The notes: a model not told the origin generated them from the sequence alone. Shown: positions 16,833-27,865, counted from the stretch's first letter. The stretch is 64,000 nt of DNA from Clostridiales bacterium (GCA_023663185.1 JAMPHY010000001.1:314994-378993); one strand, 5' to 3'. A program made the numbers and translations.

Positions 16833-19800
16833 TCCCCATAAAAATATCTTCCGTTTTCCGTGTAACAGTTTTATTCTGCTGTGCAACAGAAAGCATTAGT
16901 TTTATGCGGTTAAGCTGATTGACCTCGCTGGCTCCCGGATCATAATCAATCGCCGCTATATTTGCATTTGGATATGCTTTCCGCAATGCCTTGATGACAC
17001 CCTTGCCAACCACATGATTTGGAAGGCAGGCAAAAGGCTGGATACAGACGATATTTGTTATACCGGAATCCAGCAGTTCCGCCATCTCGCCTGTAAGGAA
17101 CCATCCTTCTCCATATTGATTTCCAAGAGATAAAAAAGGCTTTGTCCGCTCAGCAATTTTCTCAATCCTTACAGGATGTTCGAAACGGACGCTGTTTTTC
17201 AGGGCATCTACCGCAGGCTTGCGAAGCTGCTCAATCATTTCTATTGCAGCTTTGGAAACAAAGGCGGCAGTTTTCTTTTTTCCGAGATATTTTGCTTTAT
17301 ACTGTGAGTTGAAAGCACTATAATTGATAAAGTCCAGAAGATCAGGCACCACAGCCTCAGCCCCCTCTTTTTCAAGCAGCTCTACCAGCCGGTTATTCGC
17401 TAAAGGCATATACTTGACAAGTATCTCTCCCACAATACCAACACGTGGCTTATATAAATCCTCATTGATTGGAAAGCTGTCAAACGCCTCCACAATGCCC
17501 CTGCAGACTTCTTTATACCGATGTTTACTTTGACCGCCGGTCAGGGATTCAATGCAGATATCCTGCCACTTTTTATGCAGTGCATTAGCAGAACCCTGTA
17601 CCTTCTCATAAGGGCGGACGCGGTACAAGCAGCGCATAAGCAAATCACCATAAACGACTGCGTATCCGGCCTGTAAAATAAGGCCGGGAGACAATCGGAA
17701 GCCTTCATTCTTCTCCATCCCATTGGCATTCAGAGAGATGACAGGGATATGGGAGAACCCCGACTTATCCAGCGCCCGGCGGATAAAACTCACATAATTA
17801 CTTGCCCGGCAGCAGCCACCGGTCTGTGTCATGATAACGGCAACCTTATCTGTATCGTACTTTCCGGACAGGATTGCTTCCATAATCTGGCCCACTACAA
17901 TGATAGAAGGGTAACAGGCATCATTATTGACAAATTTCAGCCCCATATCAATAGCTGCACGGTTATCATTGTCTAAAACCACCATATTGTAACCATGCTT
18001 ACGGACGACCGGCTCAAGGATATCAAAATGAATGGGACTCATTTGTGGCACCAGAATCGTATAGCCGTCTTTGCGCATCTGCTTTGTAAACTCTGACCGT
18101 ATATATCTTACAGGCGCCGGCTGGGCCTTAATCTGTCTCTCCTGTCGTAGTTTCATAGCGGCGAGAAGACTGCGGATGCGGATGCGTACAGCTCCAAGAT
18201 TGCTAATCTCGTCTATTTTCAACAGCGTATATAATTTGTTGCTGCCTTCCAATATCTCGCTGACCTGATCGGTGGTCACGGCATCCAGGCCGCACCCAAA
18301 GGAATTGAACTGTATCAGCTCCAGATCATCGCATTTCCGCACAAATTCCGCCGCGGCATACAGACGGGAATGGTAGACCCACTGATCCACCACCCGCAGG
18401 GAACGCTGTAGTGAAAAATCAACCGGCAGGCTGTCCTCTGTAAAGACTGACAGCCCATAAGATGCAATAAGTTCCGGAATCCCATGATTGATTTCAGGAT
18501 CTATATGATATGGCCTGCCTGCAAGTACGATACCCTGCTTGCCGTTTTGCCGCATCCATGTAAGCGTTCTTTTCCCTTCAGCACGGATATCACTCTTCAC
18601 CTTAAGCTGCTCCGCCCAGGCAATGTGTACAGCATTGTATACCTCCTTTTCCGAAATATCCCATTCCGTTTTACACACACTCACAAGTCGTTCAGCAAGC
18701 GTTTTTTCATTCGTAAATGCAATAAACGGACGGATATAACGGATGCTGTTCTCTTCCAGTGCCTCCACATTATTTTTAAGGTTTTCAGGATAAGAAACCA
18801 CGATTGGACAGTTAAAATGGTTCTGTGCATTCGGCGTTTCCTGCCGCTCATAAAATACACAGGGATGGAAAATCGTCCTGATCCCATGATCAACCAACCA
18901 CTGTATATGGCCGTGTGCCAGCTTAGCGGGGTAACATTCAGACTCCGAGGGAATTGTTTCCATGCCCGACTCATAAATTTTCCGGTCAGAAAACGGAGAT
19001 AGTACCACACGGAAATGCAGCTGTTTGAAAAAAGTTGCCCAGAAAGGATAATTTTCATACAGATTCAACACACGCGGGATACCAATCTCGCCTCTGTGGG
19101 CATCAGCTTCTGAAAGAGGGGGATAAGCAAAAATGCGCTGTCGCTTGAAATCCACAAGGTTAACACCCTTTTCCGTGTTTTCGGAAGTTCCTGCCCCTTT
19201 TTCGCATCGGTTGCCTGTAATGCATCGCCGGCCGCCTGGAAAACAGTTGACTGTAAGCATACAGTTATTTGGGCAGCGCCCGCACCGCACACAGGAAGAT
19301 GCATAAGCAAGGTTCTCAATCTCATCTAAAGATATCATAGAAGTGTGCTGTCCATGATAATGCTCCTTCGCAACCAAAGCTGCCCCGAAAGCTCCCATCA
19401 GTCCTGGAATATCCGGACATGTAACTTCTATACCCGCAATCTTTTCAAATGCCCGTAAAACGGCATGGTTATAAAAGGTTCCTCCCTGCACAACAATATG
19501 GCTGCCAAGCTCCCCGGCACTTGTCAGCTTGATGACCTTATAAAGCGCATTTTTTATTACAGAATAGGCAAGGCCGGCAGAAATATCCGACACCCCTGCC
19601 CCCTCCTTCTGCGCCTGCTTCACATTGGAATTCATAAATACAGTACAGCGCGTCCCTAAATCTACCGGGCTTTTCGCAAACAGCGCTTCATTCGCAAAAC
19701 TTTCTACTGTGTATCCAAGTGAATTGGCAAAGTTCTCTATAAAAGAGCCACAGCCGGAAGAACAGGCTTCATTCAGCATAATCGTATCCACTGCACCTTT

Positions 19801-21090
19801 TTTCAATTTGATGCACTTCATGTCCTGACCGCCGATATCCAAGACACAATCCACTTTCTTGTCAAAAAAAGATGCAGCGGTACAATGAGCAATGGTCTCG
19901 ACTTCCCCTTCGTCCAGTGCAAAAGCTGCTTTTAAGAGTGATTCCCCATAGCCTGTAGAACAAGACCTGACAATTTTCGCAGTTGAGGGTAAAATTTTTT
20001 TCAGTTCCTTTATCGCTGTAATTGCCGTTTGAATAGGATCCCCCTGATTGTTTGCATAATAAGAATACAGCAGCTCACCCTTGTCGGAAATCAGGGCAAG
20101 TTTGGTCGTTGTCGATCCAGCATCAATTCCCAAAAAACAGTCTCCAGAATAAAAATCCGGATCTGTTTTCTGAACAATTGTTCTGCTATGGCGTTTTTTA
20201 AACTGCTCGTATTCTGTTTGATTATCAAAAAGTGAAGGCAGGCGGGACATCTCAAATGTCATGGCTACGCCTTTCTCCAATTTGCCAAGCAGATCATCCA
20301 TTAAGATTATATTTTGCCTGCTGCTTTCCAATGCGGCTCCCATAGCGGCAAACAAATGGGAATCCTCCGGATCAACTATTTCCTCCTGCGCAAGATGGAG
20401 GGTACGTATGAATGCTTTTTTGAGTTCCGGCAGAAAATGTAGCGGTCCTCCTAAAAAAGCTACGCACCCCCGGATAGGCTTGCCGCAGGCCAGACCAGAA
20501 ATCGTCTGATTAACAACAGCTTGGAAAATAGAGGCGGCAAGGTCAGCCTTGGAAACGCCTTCGTTGATCAATGGCTGGATATCCGTTTTGGCAAATACAC
20601 CGCAGCGGGCAGCAATGGGATAAATCTGCCGGTAACTGCCAGCCACACTATTTAATCCTTCCGCATCCGTCTGAAGAAGGGCTGCCATCTGATCGATAAA
20701 TGACCCTGTTCCTCCGGCGCAGACCCCATTCATGCGCTCCTCCACACCGTTTGAAAAATACAGGATTTTTGCATCTTCTCCGCCAAGCTCAATTGCTACA
20801 TCCGTCTGCGGAGCCGTATGCTTTAAAGCCGTGGCCACTGCCACAACTTCCTGTATAAATTCAATTTCCAAAGATTGGCCAAGGTTAATGGAACCTGAAC
20901 CGGTAATTTTTATCTGCAGGCCACAGTTTCCAACTATCTCCTTTGCCTGCCTCAAGAGCCTTGCAAGCGCATCTTGAATATGGGCATTATGACGCTCATA
21001 TCCGCCAAATATCAAAGTATTGCTTTCGTCCAGCAAAACCAGCTTGACTGTTGTGGAGCCGATGTCGATCCCGGCACGATATGTATTCAT
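16816..21090 (-). CDS. giant CoA-dehydratase activase-type ATPase (two BcrAD/BadFG domains plus DUF2229 and HgdB-like part)
   Basis: About 1424 residues. Two successive ASKHA ATPase domains of the 2-hydroxyacyl-CoA dehydratase activator family are visible: AGIDIGSTTVKLVLL at the N-terminus with AGGTGSFIDQM, and FLGIDAGSTTTKLALI at about residue 320 with ACSSGCGSFIENFA. Then come a Cys-rich patch (CVRCGRCPNNC, about 615) of the kind that binds an Fe-S cluster, and a long C-terminal part with ESECYPAKLAHGH. Such fused proteins pair ATP hydrolysis with low-potential electron transfer to a double-cubane or dehydratase partner. The partner reaction here is unknown. AGGAGG sets the ATG at 21090. 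Its place among chaperones is unusual. Confidence 0.85.
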   Translation of the reverse strand: MNTYRAGIDIGSTTVKLVLLDESNTLIFGGYERHNAHIQDALARLLRQAKEIVGNCGLQIKITGSGSINLGQSLEIEFIQEVVAVATALKHTAPQTDVAIELGGEDAKILYFSNGVEERMNGVCAGGTGSFIDQMAALLQTDAEGLNSVAGSYRQIYPIAARCGVFAKTDIQPLINEGVSKADLAASIFQAVVNQTISGLACGKPIRGCVAFLGGPLHFLPELKKAFIRTLHLAQEEIVDPEDSHLFAAMGAALESSRQNIILMDDLLGKLEKGVAMTFEMSRLPSLFDNQTEYEQFKKRHSRTIVQKTDPDFYSGDCFLGIDAGSTTTKLALISDKGELLYSYYANNQGDPIQTAITAIKELKKILPSTAKIVRSCSTGYGESLLKAAFALDEGEVETIAHCTAASFFDKKVDCVLDIGGQDMKCIKLKKGAVDTIMLNEACSSGCGSFIENFANSLGYTVESFANEALFAKSPVDLGTRCTVFMNSNVKQAQKEGAGVSDISAGLAYSVIKNALYKVIKLTSAGELGSHIVVQGGTFYNHAVLRAFEKIAGIEVTCPDIPGLMGAFGAALVAKEHYHGQHTSMISLDEIENLAYASSCVRCGRCPNNCMLTVNCFPGGRRCITGNRCEKGAGTSENTEKGVNLVDFKRQRIFAYPPLSEADAHRGEIGIPRVLNLYENYPFWATFFKQLHFRVVLSPFSDRKIYESGMETIPSESECYPAKLAHGHIQWLVDHGIRTIFHPCVFYERQETPNAQNHFNCPIVVSYPENLKNNVEALEENSIRYIRPFIAFTNEKTLAERLVSVCKTEWDISEKEVYNAVHIAWAEQLKVKSDIRAEGKRTLTWMRQNGKQGIVLAGRPYHIDPEINHGIPELIASYGLSVFTEDSLPVDFSLQRSLRVVDQWVYHSRLYAAAEFVRKCDDLELIQFNSFGCGLDAVTTDQVSEILEGSNKLYTLLKIDEISNLGAVRIRIRSLLAAMKLRQERQIKAQPAPVRYIRSEFTKQMRKDGYTILVPQMSPIHFDILEPVVRKHGYNMVVLDNDNRAAIDMGLKFVNNDACYPSIIVVGQIMEAILSGKYDTDKVAVIMTQTGGCCRASNYVSFIRRALDKSGFSHIPVISLNANGMEKNEGFRLSPGLILQAGYAVVYGDLLMRCLYRVRPYEKVQGSANALHKKWQDICIESLTGGQSKHRYKEVCRGIVEAFDSFPINEDLYKPRVGIVGEILVKYMPLANNRLVELLEKEGAEAVVPDLLDFINYSAFNSQYKAKYLGKKKTAAFVSKAAIEMIEQLRKPAVDALKNSVRFEHPVRIEKIAERTKPFLSLGNQYGEGWFLTGEMAELLDSGITNIVCIQPFACLPNHVVGKGVIKALRKAYPNANIAAIDYDPGASEVNQLNRIKLMLSVAQQNKTVTRKTEDIFMGSFVSV

Positions 21091-21186
21091 GTGCAAACCT
21101 CCTAAGCAATATATAGCAACATACTTATGACAAATAACCTCCTGTTAAAGTCACAAAAAGCAATGTAAAAGAAATATAAAGTTTGG

Positions 21187-21789
21187 TCATTCACTGACCT
21201 GATCCATTTCTTTCACCGAAGGATGGATTGCCTTTTCAATAATTCCAAAACCAAGCGGATACGGACCTGTGTGTACTCCTATGGTCGCACCGATCTGATA
21301 AACCGGCAGCTCGTCTATCTCATACCCTTTGTTTTCTGAAGATGATCCAATAAAAGATTTAAAACCTTCCTCTCACTGCGTTTTCTTCCCCTGTCTATAC
21401 CAGAAGGGAAAATCTCGCCCTGCTTTAATGTAATAATAGGGCGAATATCAAGAACATCTCCCTGTACTCTTGATTTCCTCCAGCCGCTGCACCGAATTTT
21501 GATAGCTGACTCCATGATCCCGCAATTGTGCCGCTTCCAGCACATACTGTCCCTGCAGAACCGTAGTGACAGTTGCATCAGTTGCATCAATTACAGTAAT
21601 CTCAGCATTCGGATACTCTTCCCGTATCATTGCCCGTGCATTAAGCGCCGACTGGATAGAGCCGCTGAATTTTGTAGTAATGCAAATGATTCTTTCATTA
21701 TCAAAACCTTCTTTACACAATATAATCAGGATAGAAATTTTATTTTCTATCGCTTCCTTATTGTCCTTCATCTGCCCATTCAATAGCAA
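21187..21789 (-). pseudogene. decayed DegV-family fatty-acid-binding protein
   Basis: Three frames together give the C-terminal two thirds of a DegV protein: IICITTKFSGSIQSALNARAM... VLQGQYVLEAAQ in the first, GDVLDIRPIITLKQGEI in the second, and IGATIGVHTGPYPLGFGII in the third, ending at TGA 21187. At least two frameshifts separate them, and the N-terminal third, including the first part of the fatty-acid pocket, is missing. It overlaps the end of the intact degV gene, so it is probably the dead half of a tandem duplication. Confidence 0.8.
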
Positions 21790-22588
21790 TGCCCGTAGTG
21801 TTGGGACCGACGTGAGAGGAAACGATCAGGTTCAATGTGGCTTCGTAATCGCTGCCAACCAGGGAACGGCATTTTTCAAACAGTTCCTTGTTGCCCACAT
21901 AGATGGCACCGAGCCGAGTAGTTTTTCCGGATTCTGCGATTTGCCGGAGGTTTCGGAGAGCGGCATTAATTCCACGATTTTTCCTGTAAGGAACTATACA
22001 GCCATCTTTCATGGTGAGGATGACCTTGATATCCAGAATATCTCCAATCCTGCCCACGCTGGGAGAAACACGTCCTCCCTGAACCAGATATTTGAAGTCG
22101 TCTACTACGAAATATAAGTCGATCAGCCTTATCCGTTTCCTAATTTCTTCGGCTGTCTCCTGCAGCGGCTTCCCGGCCTCTTTCATCTCCAGGGCATCAA
22201 CACATAAGAAGCCGCTTCCCAGAGTAGCGCTCAAGGAATCAATCACCTCAATCTCACATGAGGGATACAATTCTTTCATTTCATTGGCTACCATGCAGAT
22301 TGTGTTATAGGAGCCGCTTAAGCCAGAGGAAACAGCGATGCACAAAATACCCTTTCCTTCCTGTATGGCAGCTTCAAATTTTTTGCGGACAAAATCGGGA
22401 TTGACGCCGGCAGTGTAAGCTCTTCGAAGGCTCAACTGTTCAAAAAAATCTTCGCGGGTCAGAACCTGTTCCTCTCCGTAAATCCTGCTTTCTTCAAAAT
22501 AGTAATACTGGGGCAACAGAGATACCTCTCTGTCATAAGGGATGGGCAGATCTACATCCCCATCAGTAAAAATGATGTAATCGTTCAT
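21758..22588 (-). CDS. DegV-family fatty-acid-binding protein
   Basis: 276 residues, the normal length. Family marks are IIFTDGDVDLP at the start, ILCIAVSSGLSGSYNTI (the SSxLSGTYN fatty-acid carboxylate loop), IDSLSATLGSG, FVVDDFKYLVQGGRVS, and a C-terminal SSHVGPNTTGIAI. DegV/FakB proteins bind fatty acids and, with FakA, supply acyl-phosphate for lipid synthesis. There is no FakA gene here. AAAAGGA lies 9 nt before ATG 22588. It is 126 nt after dnaK; the stretch between them holds no supported gene. Confidence 0.85.
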   Translation of the reverse strand: MNDYIIFTDGDVDLPIPYDREVSLLPQYYYFEESRIYGEEQVLTREDFFEQLSLRRAYTAGVNPDFVRKKFEAAIQEGKGILCIAVSSGLSGSYNTICMVANEMKELYPSCEIEVIDSLSATLGSGFLCVDALEMKEAGKPLQETAEEIRKRIRLIDLYFVVDDFKYLVQGGRVSPSVGRIGDILDIKVILTMKDGCIVPYRKNRGINAALRNLRQIAESGKTTRLGAIYVGNKELFEKCRSLVGSDYEATLNLIVSSHVGPNTTGIAIEWADEGQ

Positions 22589-22714
22589 TTTGTCATCCTT
22601 TTCTCTTTTATTTTTGTGTCAGTTTTCTCAATTCATCCATTCTTTTATCCAATTCAGCACTCACCTTTCCATAGCGAATATCTGTTCCTGACCATGTGCA
22701 GTTCAGCAATCCGC

Positions 22715-24490
22715 TTACACTTCCCCAGCCAGATTACAGGCATTCGCACTGGATAATTCCAGCCTGTCGGCCGCTTCACTAATTTCTGCGATCTCTTTCT
22801 CGTCCATTCTTTCAGGCTTATTTTGGGCGAGCAGCTTGCGCAGCGTGGCACAATCTCCCTTTACCTGCTTTTTTTCTTCTTTGGATAGTTGCTTTCCTAC
22901 TTTGTTTAACGCCTGTTCTGCTTTTACCAGGGTACGGCTGGCGTTATTCGTGATTTCAAGTGCCTTACGCCGGGTCTGATCCTGTGACGCATACTGTTCA
23001 GCATCACGGATGGCTGCTTCAATCTCTGCATCCGACATCTTCTCATTATTAGAAATAGTAATGGACTGCTCTTTCCCCGTATCAAGATCCTTAGCTGAAA
23101 CTTTTAAAATGCCGTTTGCATCAATATCAAACGTAACCTCAATCTGCGGGACTCCCGCCGGTGCCTTCTTGATTCCGGTCAGCTTAAATTTTCCGATGGT
23201 CTTGTTGTCTTTTGCCATTGGACGCTCACCCTGCAGCACATGAATTTCTACGCTGCGCTGAAAAGGGGCTGCTGTCGAGAAAACCTGTGAATAATGGATC
23301 GGCAGGGTGGAATTGCGCTCAACAAGGCGGGTTGCAACACCTCCTACCGTTTCAATCGACAAACTCAAAGGGGTGACATCCAAAAGGAGGATGCCGCTGC
23401 TTGAACCTGCGAGCTGCAGCTCCCCGCCGGAAAGTGTGTCGCCCTGTATGGCGGCGCCCTGTGCCACACATTCATCTGGATTGATGTTTTTTGACGGTAT
23501 GATCCCTGTCATTTGACGTACCTTTTCCTGGACTGCGGGAATGCGGGTAGAACCGCCAACCAATATCACCCTGCCAAGTTCAGTAGGCGCAATCCCCGCG
23601 TCATTTAACGCATTTTGTACCGGGACGGCTGTTCGTTCCACCAGACTGTGGGTAAGCCCATTAAACACATTCCTCGTCATCTCATATTCAAAATGTACCG
23701 CAGTTTCTCCTGACTGAATAAGATATGGCAGCGTAATTGTTGTCCTTTCGGATGATGACAGCTCCTTTTTCGCTTGTTCCGCAGCTTCGCGCACACGCTG
23801 CAATGCTGTCAGGTCGCCTTTGATATTCACATGATGCCGCTTTTGTATTTCAGAGATCAGATGTTCTGTAATACATTCATCAAAATCATCTCCGCCAAGG
23901 TGGTTATCACCGTTCGTGGAAAGAACCTCTATCACGCCCTCTCCAATCTCAATAATAGAGACATCAAATGTGCCTCCGCCCAGGTCGTACACCATGACCT
24001 TCTGCGGCATCCCATTGTCCAGCCCATAAGCAAGAGCCGCACTTGTAGGCTCATTAATGATCCGCTTTACATTCAGTCCCGCAATCCTCCCGGCATCTTT
24101 TGTGGCCTGTCTTTGTATATCATTGAAATATGCAGGGACAGTGATCACGGCGTCTGTTACCGGTTCGCCCAGATAACTTTCCGCATCCTGTTTCATCTTC
24201 CGAAGGATCATCGCACTGATCTCCTGCGGGGTGAAATCCTTGCCATCAATATTGATATGCCAGTCTGTCCCCATGTGGCGTTTGACAGAGGCAACCGTTC
24301 TTTTTGCATTCGTTATGGTCTGGCGTCTCGCCACGTCCCCCACCAGGCGTTCGCCGGACGCAGTAAACGCTACAACACTTGGTGTTGTCCTTCCACCCTG
24401 TTCATTGGGGATAATAACCGGCCTGCCCCCTTCAATGACAGATACGCAGCTATTTGTTGTACCCAGATCAATACCGATTGTTTTGCCCAT
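22715..24490 (-). CDS. dnaK: DnaK-type Hsp70 chaperone, accessory copy
   Basis: 591 residues. N-terminal ATPase domain with [27 protein letters not shown] and [13 protein letters not shown], a substrate-binding domain with [13 protein letters not shown] and [10 protein letters not shown], and a helical lid. The C-terminus stops at NLAGEV without the acidic EEVD-like or long Gly-rich tail of housekeeping DnaK. No GrpE gene and no CIRCE element (TTAGCACTC-N9-GAGTGCTAA) are near. It is followed upstream by a J-domain gene at 18 nt, so the pair probably works together. Likely a second, stress-island Hsp70. Confidence 0.95.
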   Translation of the reverse strand: MGKTIGIDLGTTNSCVSVIEGGRPVIIPNEQGGRTTPSVVAFTASGERLVGDVARRQTITNAKRTVASVKRHMGTDWHINIDGKDFTPQEISAMILRKMKQDAESYLGEPVTDAVITVPAYFNDIQRQATKDAGRIAGLNVKRIINEPTSAALAYGLDNGMPQKVMVYDLGGGTFDVSIIEIGEGVIEVLSTNGDNHLGGDDFDECITEHLISEIQKRHHVNIKGDLTALQRVREAAEQAKKELSSSERTTITLPYLIQSGETAVHFEYEMTRNVFNGLTHSLVERTAVPVQNALNDAGIAPTELGRVILVGGSTRIPAVQEKVRQMTGIIPSKNINPDECVAQGAAIQGDTLSGGELQLAGSSSGILLLDVTPLSLSIETVGGVATRLVERNSTLPIHYSQVFSTAAPFQRSVEIHVLQGERPMAKDNKTIGKFKLTGIKKAPAGVPQIEVTFDIDANGILKVSAKDLDTGKEQSITISNNEKMSDAEIEAAIRDAEQYASQDQTRRKALEITNNASRTLVKAEQALNKVGKQLSKEEKKQVKGDCATLRKLLAQNKPERMDEKEIAEISEAADRLELSSANACNLAGEV

Positions 24491-24508
24491 AGTCTTCCTT
24501 CCTTTCTG

Positions 24509-25273
24509 TTACATACATCTTAAACACCCAAAAGGCCCGCAAAGAAATTGCACGGTGAAACAGCCGAAGCACAGTTTCTGCATATTGAGAACCTCCATAT
24601 TAAACCCCTGCGCATTTCTCTCATAGGCCTGTTCGGCGTGCCTGAACCGCTGCAAAAGCTGATGATAGGTCTGATTGTTCGGCTCCATCTGCACGGCTCT
24701 CTGCATATGGTCAATCGACTGGACCGTATTGCCAAGACCACGGTTGGCAAGAGAGCTTAAGTAATACCACCTTGCATTCCTGCCGGCGCTCGGTATGTAA
24801 GTCAGGATCCTGACAGCCTCCTGATACCTTTTTCTGTTGATCTCATTGACAGCCTGCCTGAATTCATCACTGTCGCCGTGTTCTGGCTGTGGATCTACAG
24901 ATACATTATCATCCTGTCTTTCATAACCGGGGCCAAATATATCCCAAAAATCGAAATCCCAGAAATCACTTGACCATCCGCCAGGGCCGCTGTAACTGCC
25001 GGAAGAATTCTGCCGGTTACCGGAATATCCGCCATATTGGTTCCCCTGCCCATAGGACTGTCTCTGTTGATGCGCCCGCTTTGCTTCATATTTCTCCGGA
25101 TTCATCAACATGTCATAAGCTTCGTTGATCTCATTCATTTTTCGGCTTGCATCAGGATCGTCCGGGTGAAGATCCGGATGATATTCCTTCGCCTTGCGCC
25201 GATATGCTTTTTTTATTTCTTCTTTCGTCGCACTTCGCGGAACGCCAAGAATCTGATATGGATCATTCACCAT
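24509..25273 (-). CDS. J-domain co-chaperone with TPR-like C-terminus
   Basis: 254 residues. Residues 1-60 are a J domain with the HPD tripeptide in [10 protein letters not shown] (about 33-35). Then come a Gly/Ser/Gln-rich linker and a helical domain ([14 protein letters not shown]...[15 protein letters not shown]) that reads like TPR repeats. The end is Cys-rich ([20 protein letters not shown], four Cys pairs), possibly a metal site or membrane-touching tail. It lacks the DnaJ zinc-finger and client domains, so it is a class C J-protein for the adjacent DnaK. It overlaps the DUF5685 gene by 11 nt. Confidence 0.9.
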   Translation of the reverse strand: MVNDPYQILGVPRSATKEEIKKAYRRKAKEYHPDLHPDDPDASRKMNEINEAYDMLMNPEKYEAKRAHQQRQSYGQGNQYGGYSGNRQNSSGSYSGPGGWSSDFWDFDFWDIFGPGYERQDDNVSVDPQPEHGDSDEFRQAVNEINRKRYQEAVRILTYIPSAGRNARWYYLSSLANRGLGNTVQSIDHMQRAVQMEPNNQTYHQLLQRFRHAEQAYERNAQGFNMEVLNMQKLCFGCFTVQFLCGPFGCLRCM

Positions 25274-26093
25274 TTCTTATTTTCCTTTCTTCTTCCATAC
25301 CCTGGTTATATTTAATCCAGATTCCCGAATACAAGATATTTCGGAGTATATGCACATCCTGGACCAAAGGAAGAGACTCAAATGCTTCTGATGCGCTGCC
25401 CAGCACAGATTTCAACATCGGCCGCATATCTTCCGGGCTGACAGAAAGCGCTAAAAGAGGATTATAGCTGCCTGATTTTTGATCCTGCCTGAAATCAACA
25501 CAGGCATCAGCAAGATAGACATATCTGCCAAGAGAATATCCGAACTGCCATAAATAGGATCCCCAATAATCATATTCCGGGATAAATACCCCGGCCATCA
25601 GCCGCCCAAAGCTGTTTGCAGCGCTATCAGGCGGTTCTGTCCTGTTTTTTTCAATCTCTGACAATACACTTATTTCTGTTTCAATGACAGCACATTGTTC
25701 CGGTCTTGCCGCCTTAACCCTCTGATACGCTTTAGACAACAGGGAAGCATAGCACTTCTGCGGTATCTGATGCTCATCCGTCCAATCATCCAGGCACTTA
25801 AAATACATAAGCGCAACTGTCATGTCGGCCGCAAAATCCGTATAGGAACTCATAACATAGCAATGTTTTTTGCATGGATGAACGATACATCGTGTCAGCC
25901 CGCTTTTTTCCCCCGGCTCATACAGTGAAGATAAAAGCAGGATGAGAAATGTCAAATCATAAGTCAGCCCCAGCCTGGCGTGGAATCCGTACCGTCTGCC
26001 AAGCGTATGGCACAATCCGCAATAGACCGACCGGTATCTCTCTTTTTCCTCCTGTGACAGATCAGATAAATTTGCCTGAATATAACCAAACAT
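25263..26093 (-). CDS. DUF5685-family protein
   Basis: 276 residues. It starts [12 protein letters not shown] and has [17 protein letters not shown] at about residues 24-40, the conserved Cys motif of DUF5685, followed by [12 protein letters not shown]. It is otherwise helical and soluble. The two Cys clusters could bind a metal or Fe-S cluster. These proteins are often encoded beside a J-protein and Hsp70 in Lachnospiraceae, as here. The function is unknown. It overlaps the J-protein gene and lies 9 nt after the zinc-ribbon gene, so all are one transcript. Confidence 0.75.
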   Translation of the reverse strand: MFGYIQANLSDLSQEEKERYRSVYCGLCHTLGRRYGFHARLGLTYDLTFLILLLSSLYEPGEKSGLTRCIVHPCKKHCYVMSSYTDFAADMTVALMYFKCLDDWTDEHQIPQKCYASLLSKAYQRVKAARPEQCAVIETEISVLSEIEKNRTEPPDSAANSFGRLMAGVFIPEYDYWGSYLWQFGYSLGRYVYLADACVDFRQDQKSGSYNPLLALSVSPEDMRPMLKSVLGSASEAFESLPLVQDVHILRNILYSGIWIKYNQGMEEERKIRNGE

Positions 26094-26102
26094 AACTTCT
26101 CC

Positions 26103-26519
26103 TTAAGTAGTACGAACAATTTTATTTTGGCATTTCGGGCAGGATATTTCAATCTTACCTCTGCCTTTCGGGACACGCAGATATACCCTGCAATTTGGAC
26201 ACTTATAATATCTGTGTGTCTTTCTTTCCCTCCACATATCCTTCCTGCGTTTCCATCCCTGCCTGGTCTTTCCAACAAAGCCCAGATAGGCGTTTCGTTC
26301 ATTTCTCCGTTTTTCTATATTTCTGGAATAGGTGCGAAATATTGTCCATATAAGCAAAACAAGCGCTATCGAACTAAAAGGCGGGAATAGGAAAGACAGG
26401 AACATAAGCACGAATGCCACAATAAAGAGGGTCTTTGACAGTTCATCATACCCATATCTTCCATACATCCATATCTGCATTTTCTCACCCAGATTTTGTA
26501 ACCATCTTTTCATTGACAT
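26103..26519 (-). CDS. membrane-anchored zinc-ribbon protein
   Basis: 138 residues: a basic amphipathic start (MSMKRWLQNLGEKMQIWMYGRYGYDEL), two hydrophobic helices at about residues 31-47 and 49-62 linked by PPF, a very basic middle (RRNERNAYLGFVGKTRQGWKRRKDMWRERK), and a C-terminal ribbon with YKCPNC and SCPKC, a CxxC-CxxC zinc site. It is the first gene of the DUF5685-J-dnaK transcript. A frameshifted remnant of its first codons lies at 27866-27934, upstream of the AI-2E permease. The function is unknown. Confidence 0.7.
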   Translation of the reverse strand: MSMKRWLQNLGEKMQIWMYGRYGYDELSKTLFIVAFVLMFLSFLFPPFSSIALVLLIWTIFRTYSRNIEKRRNERNAYLGFVGKTRQGWKRRKDMWRERKTHRYYKCPNCRVYLRVPKGRGKIEISCPKCQNKIVRTT

Positions 26520-26627
26520 TACACTCCTTTATTCATGGATTCTATCCTTTCCAGCAAGACCTCTTCATTATCTTCAATGATATATGCCCGGCCACAGAAA
26601 ATTGTATCAGCATGGCATCTCTTCTGA

Positions 26628-27809
26628 TTATGACCGTTCTTCCTGTTCTCTATCTTGTAATACAGACATTTTTGCCTTCAATGCATTTCTTCTGTTCACA
26701 CTTTCCCTAAGAAGTGCATAGCATGTTGACATTAACGGAATGAACAACAATATTCCAATAACACCAAACAGACTGCTTCCTATACTGACAGCCATCAAAA
26801 CCCAGATGGAAGGAAGTCCGACTGAGTTTCCTACTACCCTTGGGTAAATCAGGTTTCCCTCTATCTGTTGCAGCACTAAAAACAGAATTACAAACCACAA
26901 TGCCTGCAAAGGATTATTGATCAGAATCAGAAATGCACCCACCGCACATCCAATAAAAGCCCCTACAATAGGAATTAACGCTGTAACCGTAATTAACACC
27001 CCTACTACAATCGCATATGGCATACGGAAGATACTCATGGAAACAACAAACATGGTACCCAGGATCACAGCCTCAAGGCATTGCCCTGTAATAAAGCTGC
27101 TAAAATTTCTGTATAAAAGACTGCAAATCTCCAATACCTTTTCCCCAATATGCACCGGCAGATAGGCAGCTATGATTTTCTGCACCTGACCAGACAGCCA
27201 TTCCTTCTGTGACAGAATATACAGAGCAAAAACAAAAGCAATAATCATGTTCACTGCACCAGATATAATACTGCCTGCCATATTAAATGTAGTATTCAGC
27301 ATATTTCCAGCGCCGTTTTTCAAGAAATATAATATATTTTCCAGCAACTCATCCCATTTCACTTCTATTGATTCCAGACTGCCTGCCCAATCCGCTAATA
27401 AGGGCTTACCCTCTGTCAACTGTTCAAGTTCTAATGTCAGATTCTCCATAAAGCAGGGAATTTTTCTTCCAATTTCCGCAATGGCCATTCCTATCTGCGG
27501 AATCACCATTCCGACAGCCACAGAAATGATCAACGCGATCAGCACAATAGAAAACACCATACTTATAGGACGTTTCAGCTTTTTCGCCATCTTCCCCTTC
27601 CAACGTCTCAAAAGTTTCTCCTCGATTAATTTCATCGGGATGTTCAAAACAAAAGCAATAGCTCCGCCATAGATAAACGGCTTTAAAATATCTACAAAAA
27701 ACCCTGCTGCCAAAAATATCTCTTCACTATAAATAATTACCAAAATCAAAAATGCTGCCAGCACCATTAAATTTCTAATTTGTTTTATTTTTTCTTTACT
27801 AAATCCCAT
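26628..27809 (-). CDS. AI-2E-family (TqsA/YdiK-like) membrane permease
   Basis: 393 residues with about eight hydrophobic helices and the PF01594 pattern: helices 1-3 at the N-terminus, a long amphipathic middle (residues about 130-190), and the C-terminal block ALIPIVGAFIGCAVGAFLILIN ... QQIEGNLIYPRVVGNSVGLPSIWVL, which is diagnostic. Members export small molecules or act as Na+/H+ antiporters; the substrate cannot be read from sequence. It seems to be inserted between a promoter-bearing remnant and the intact zinc-ribbon gene. Confidence 0.85.
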   Translation of the reverse strand: MGFSKEKIKQIRNLMVLAAFLILVIIYSEEIFLAAGFFVDILKPFIYGGAIAFVLNIPMKLIEEKLLRRWKGKMAKKLKRPISMVFSIVLIALIISVAVGMVIPQIGMAIAEIGRKIPCFMENLTLELEQLTEGKPLLADWAGSLESIEVKWDELLENILYFLKNGAGNMLNTTFNMAGSIISGAVNMIIAFVFALYILSQKEWLSGQVQKIIAAYLPVHIGEKVLEICSLLYRNFSSFITGQCLEAVILGTMFVVSMSIFRMPYAIVVGVLITVTALIPIVGAFIGCAVGAFLILINNPLQALWFVILFLVLQQIEGNLIYPRVVGNSVGLPSIWVLMAVSIGSSLFGVIGILLFIPLMSTCYALLRESVNRRNALKAKMSVLQDREQEERS

Positions 27810-27865
27810 GCCCTATGCTCCTGAACTTATTTTTTGATTATTCTGTCATCCAAAAAGATATCTGC

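Noticed and set aside
22589-22714. A small minus-strand frame between dnaK and degV ending LDKRMDELRKLTQK
   Set aside because: Only 18 codons from its GTG, with a weak ribosome binding site. It could be a remnant of a third gene, but I cannot support it.
22715-25273. CIRCE/HrcA control of the dnaK-J unit
   Set aside because: No TTAGCACTC-N9-GAGTGCTAA element and no hrcA or grpE gene is seen around it. The regulator box at 27979 is the better candidate.
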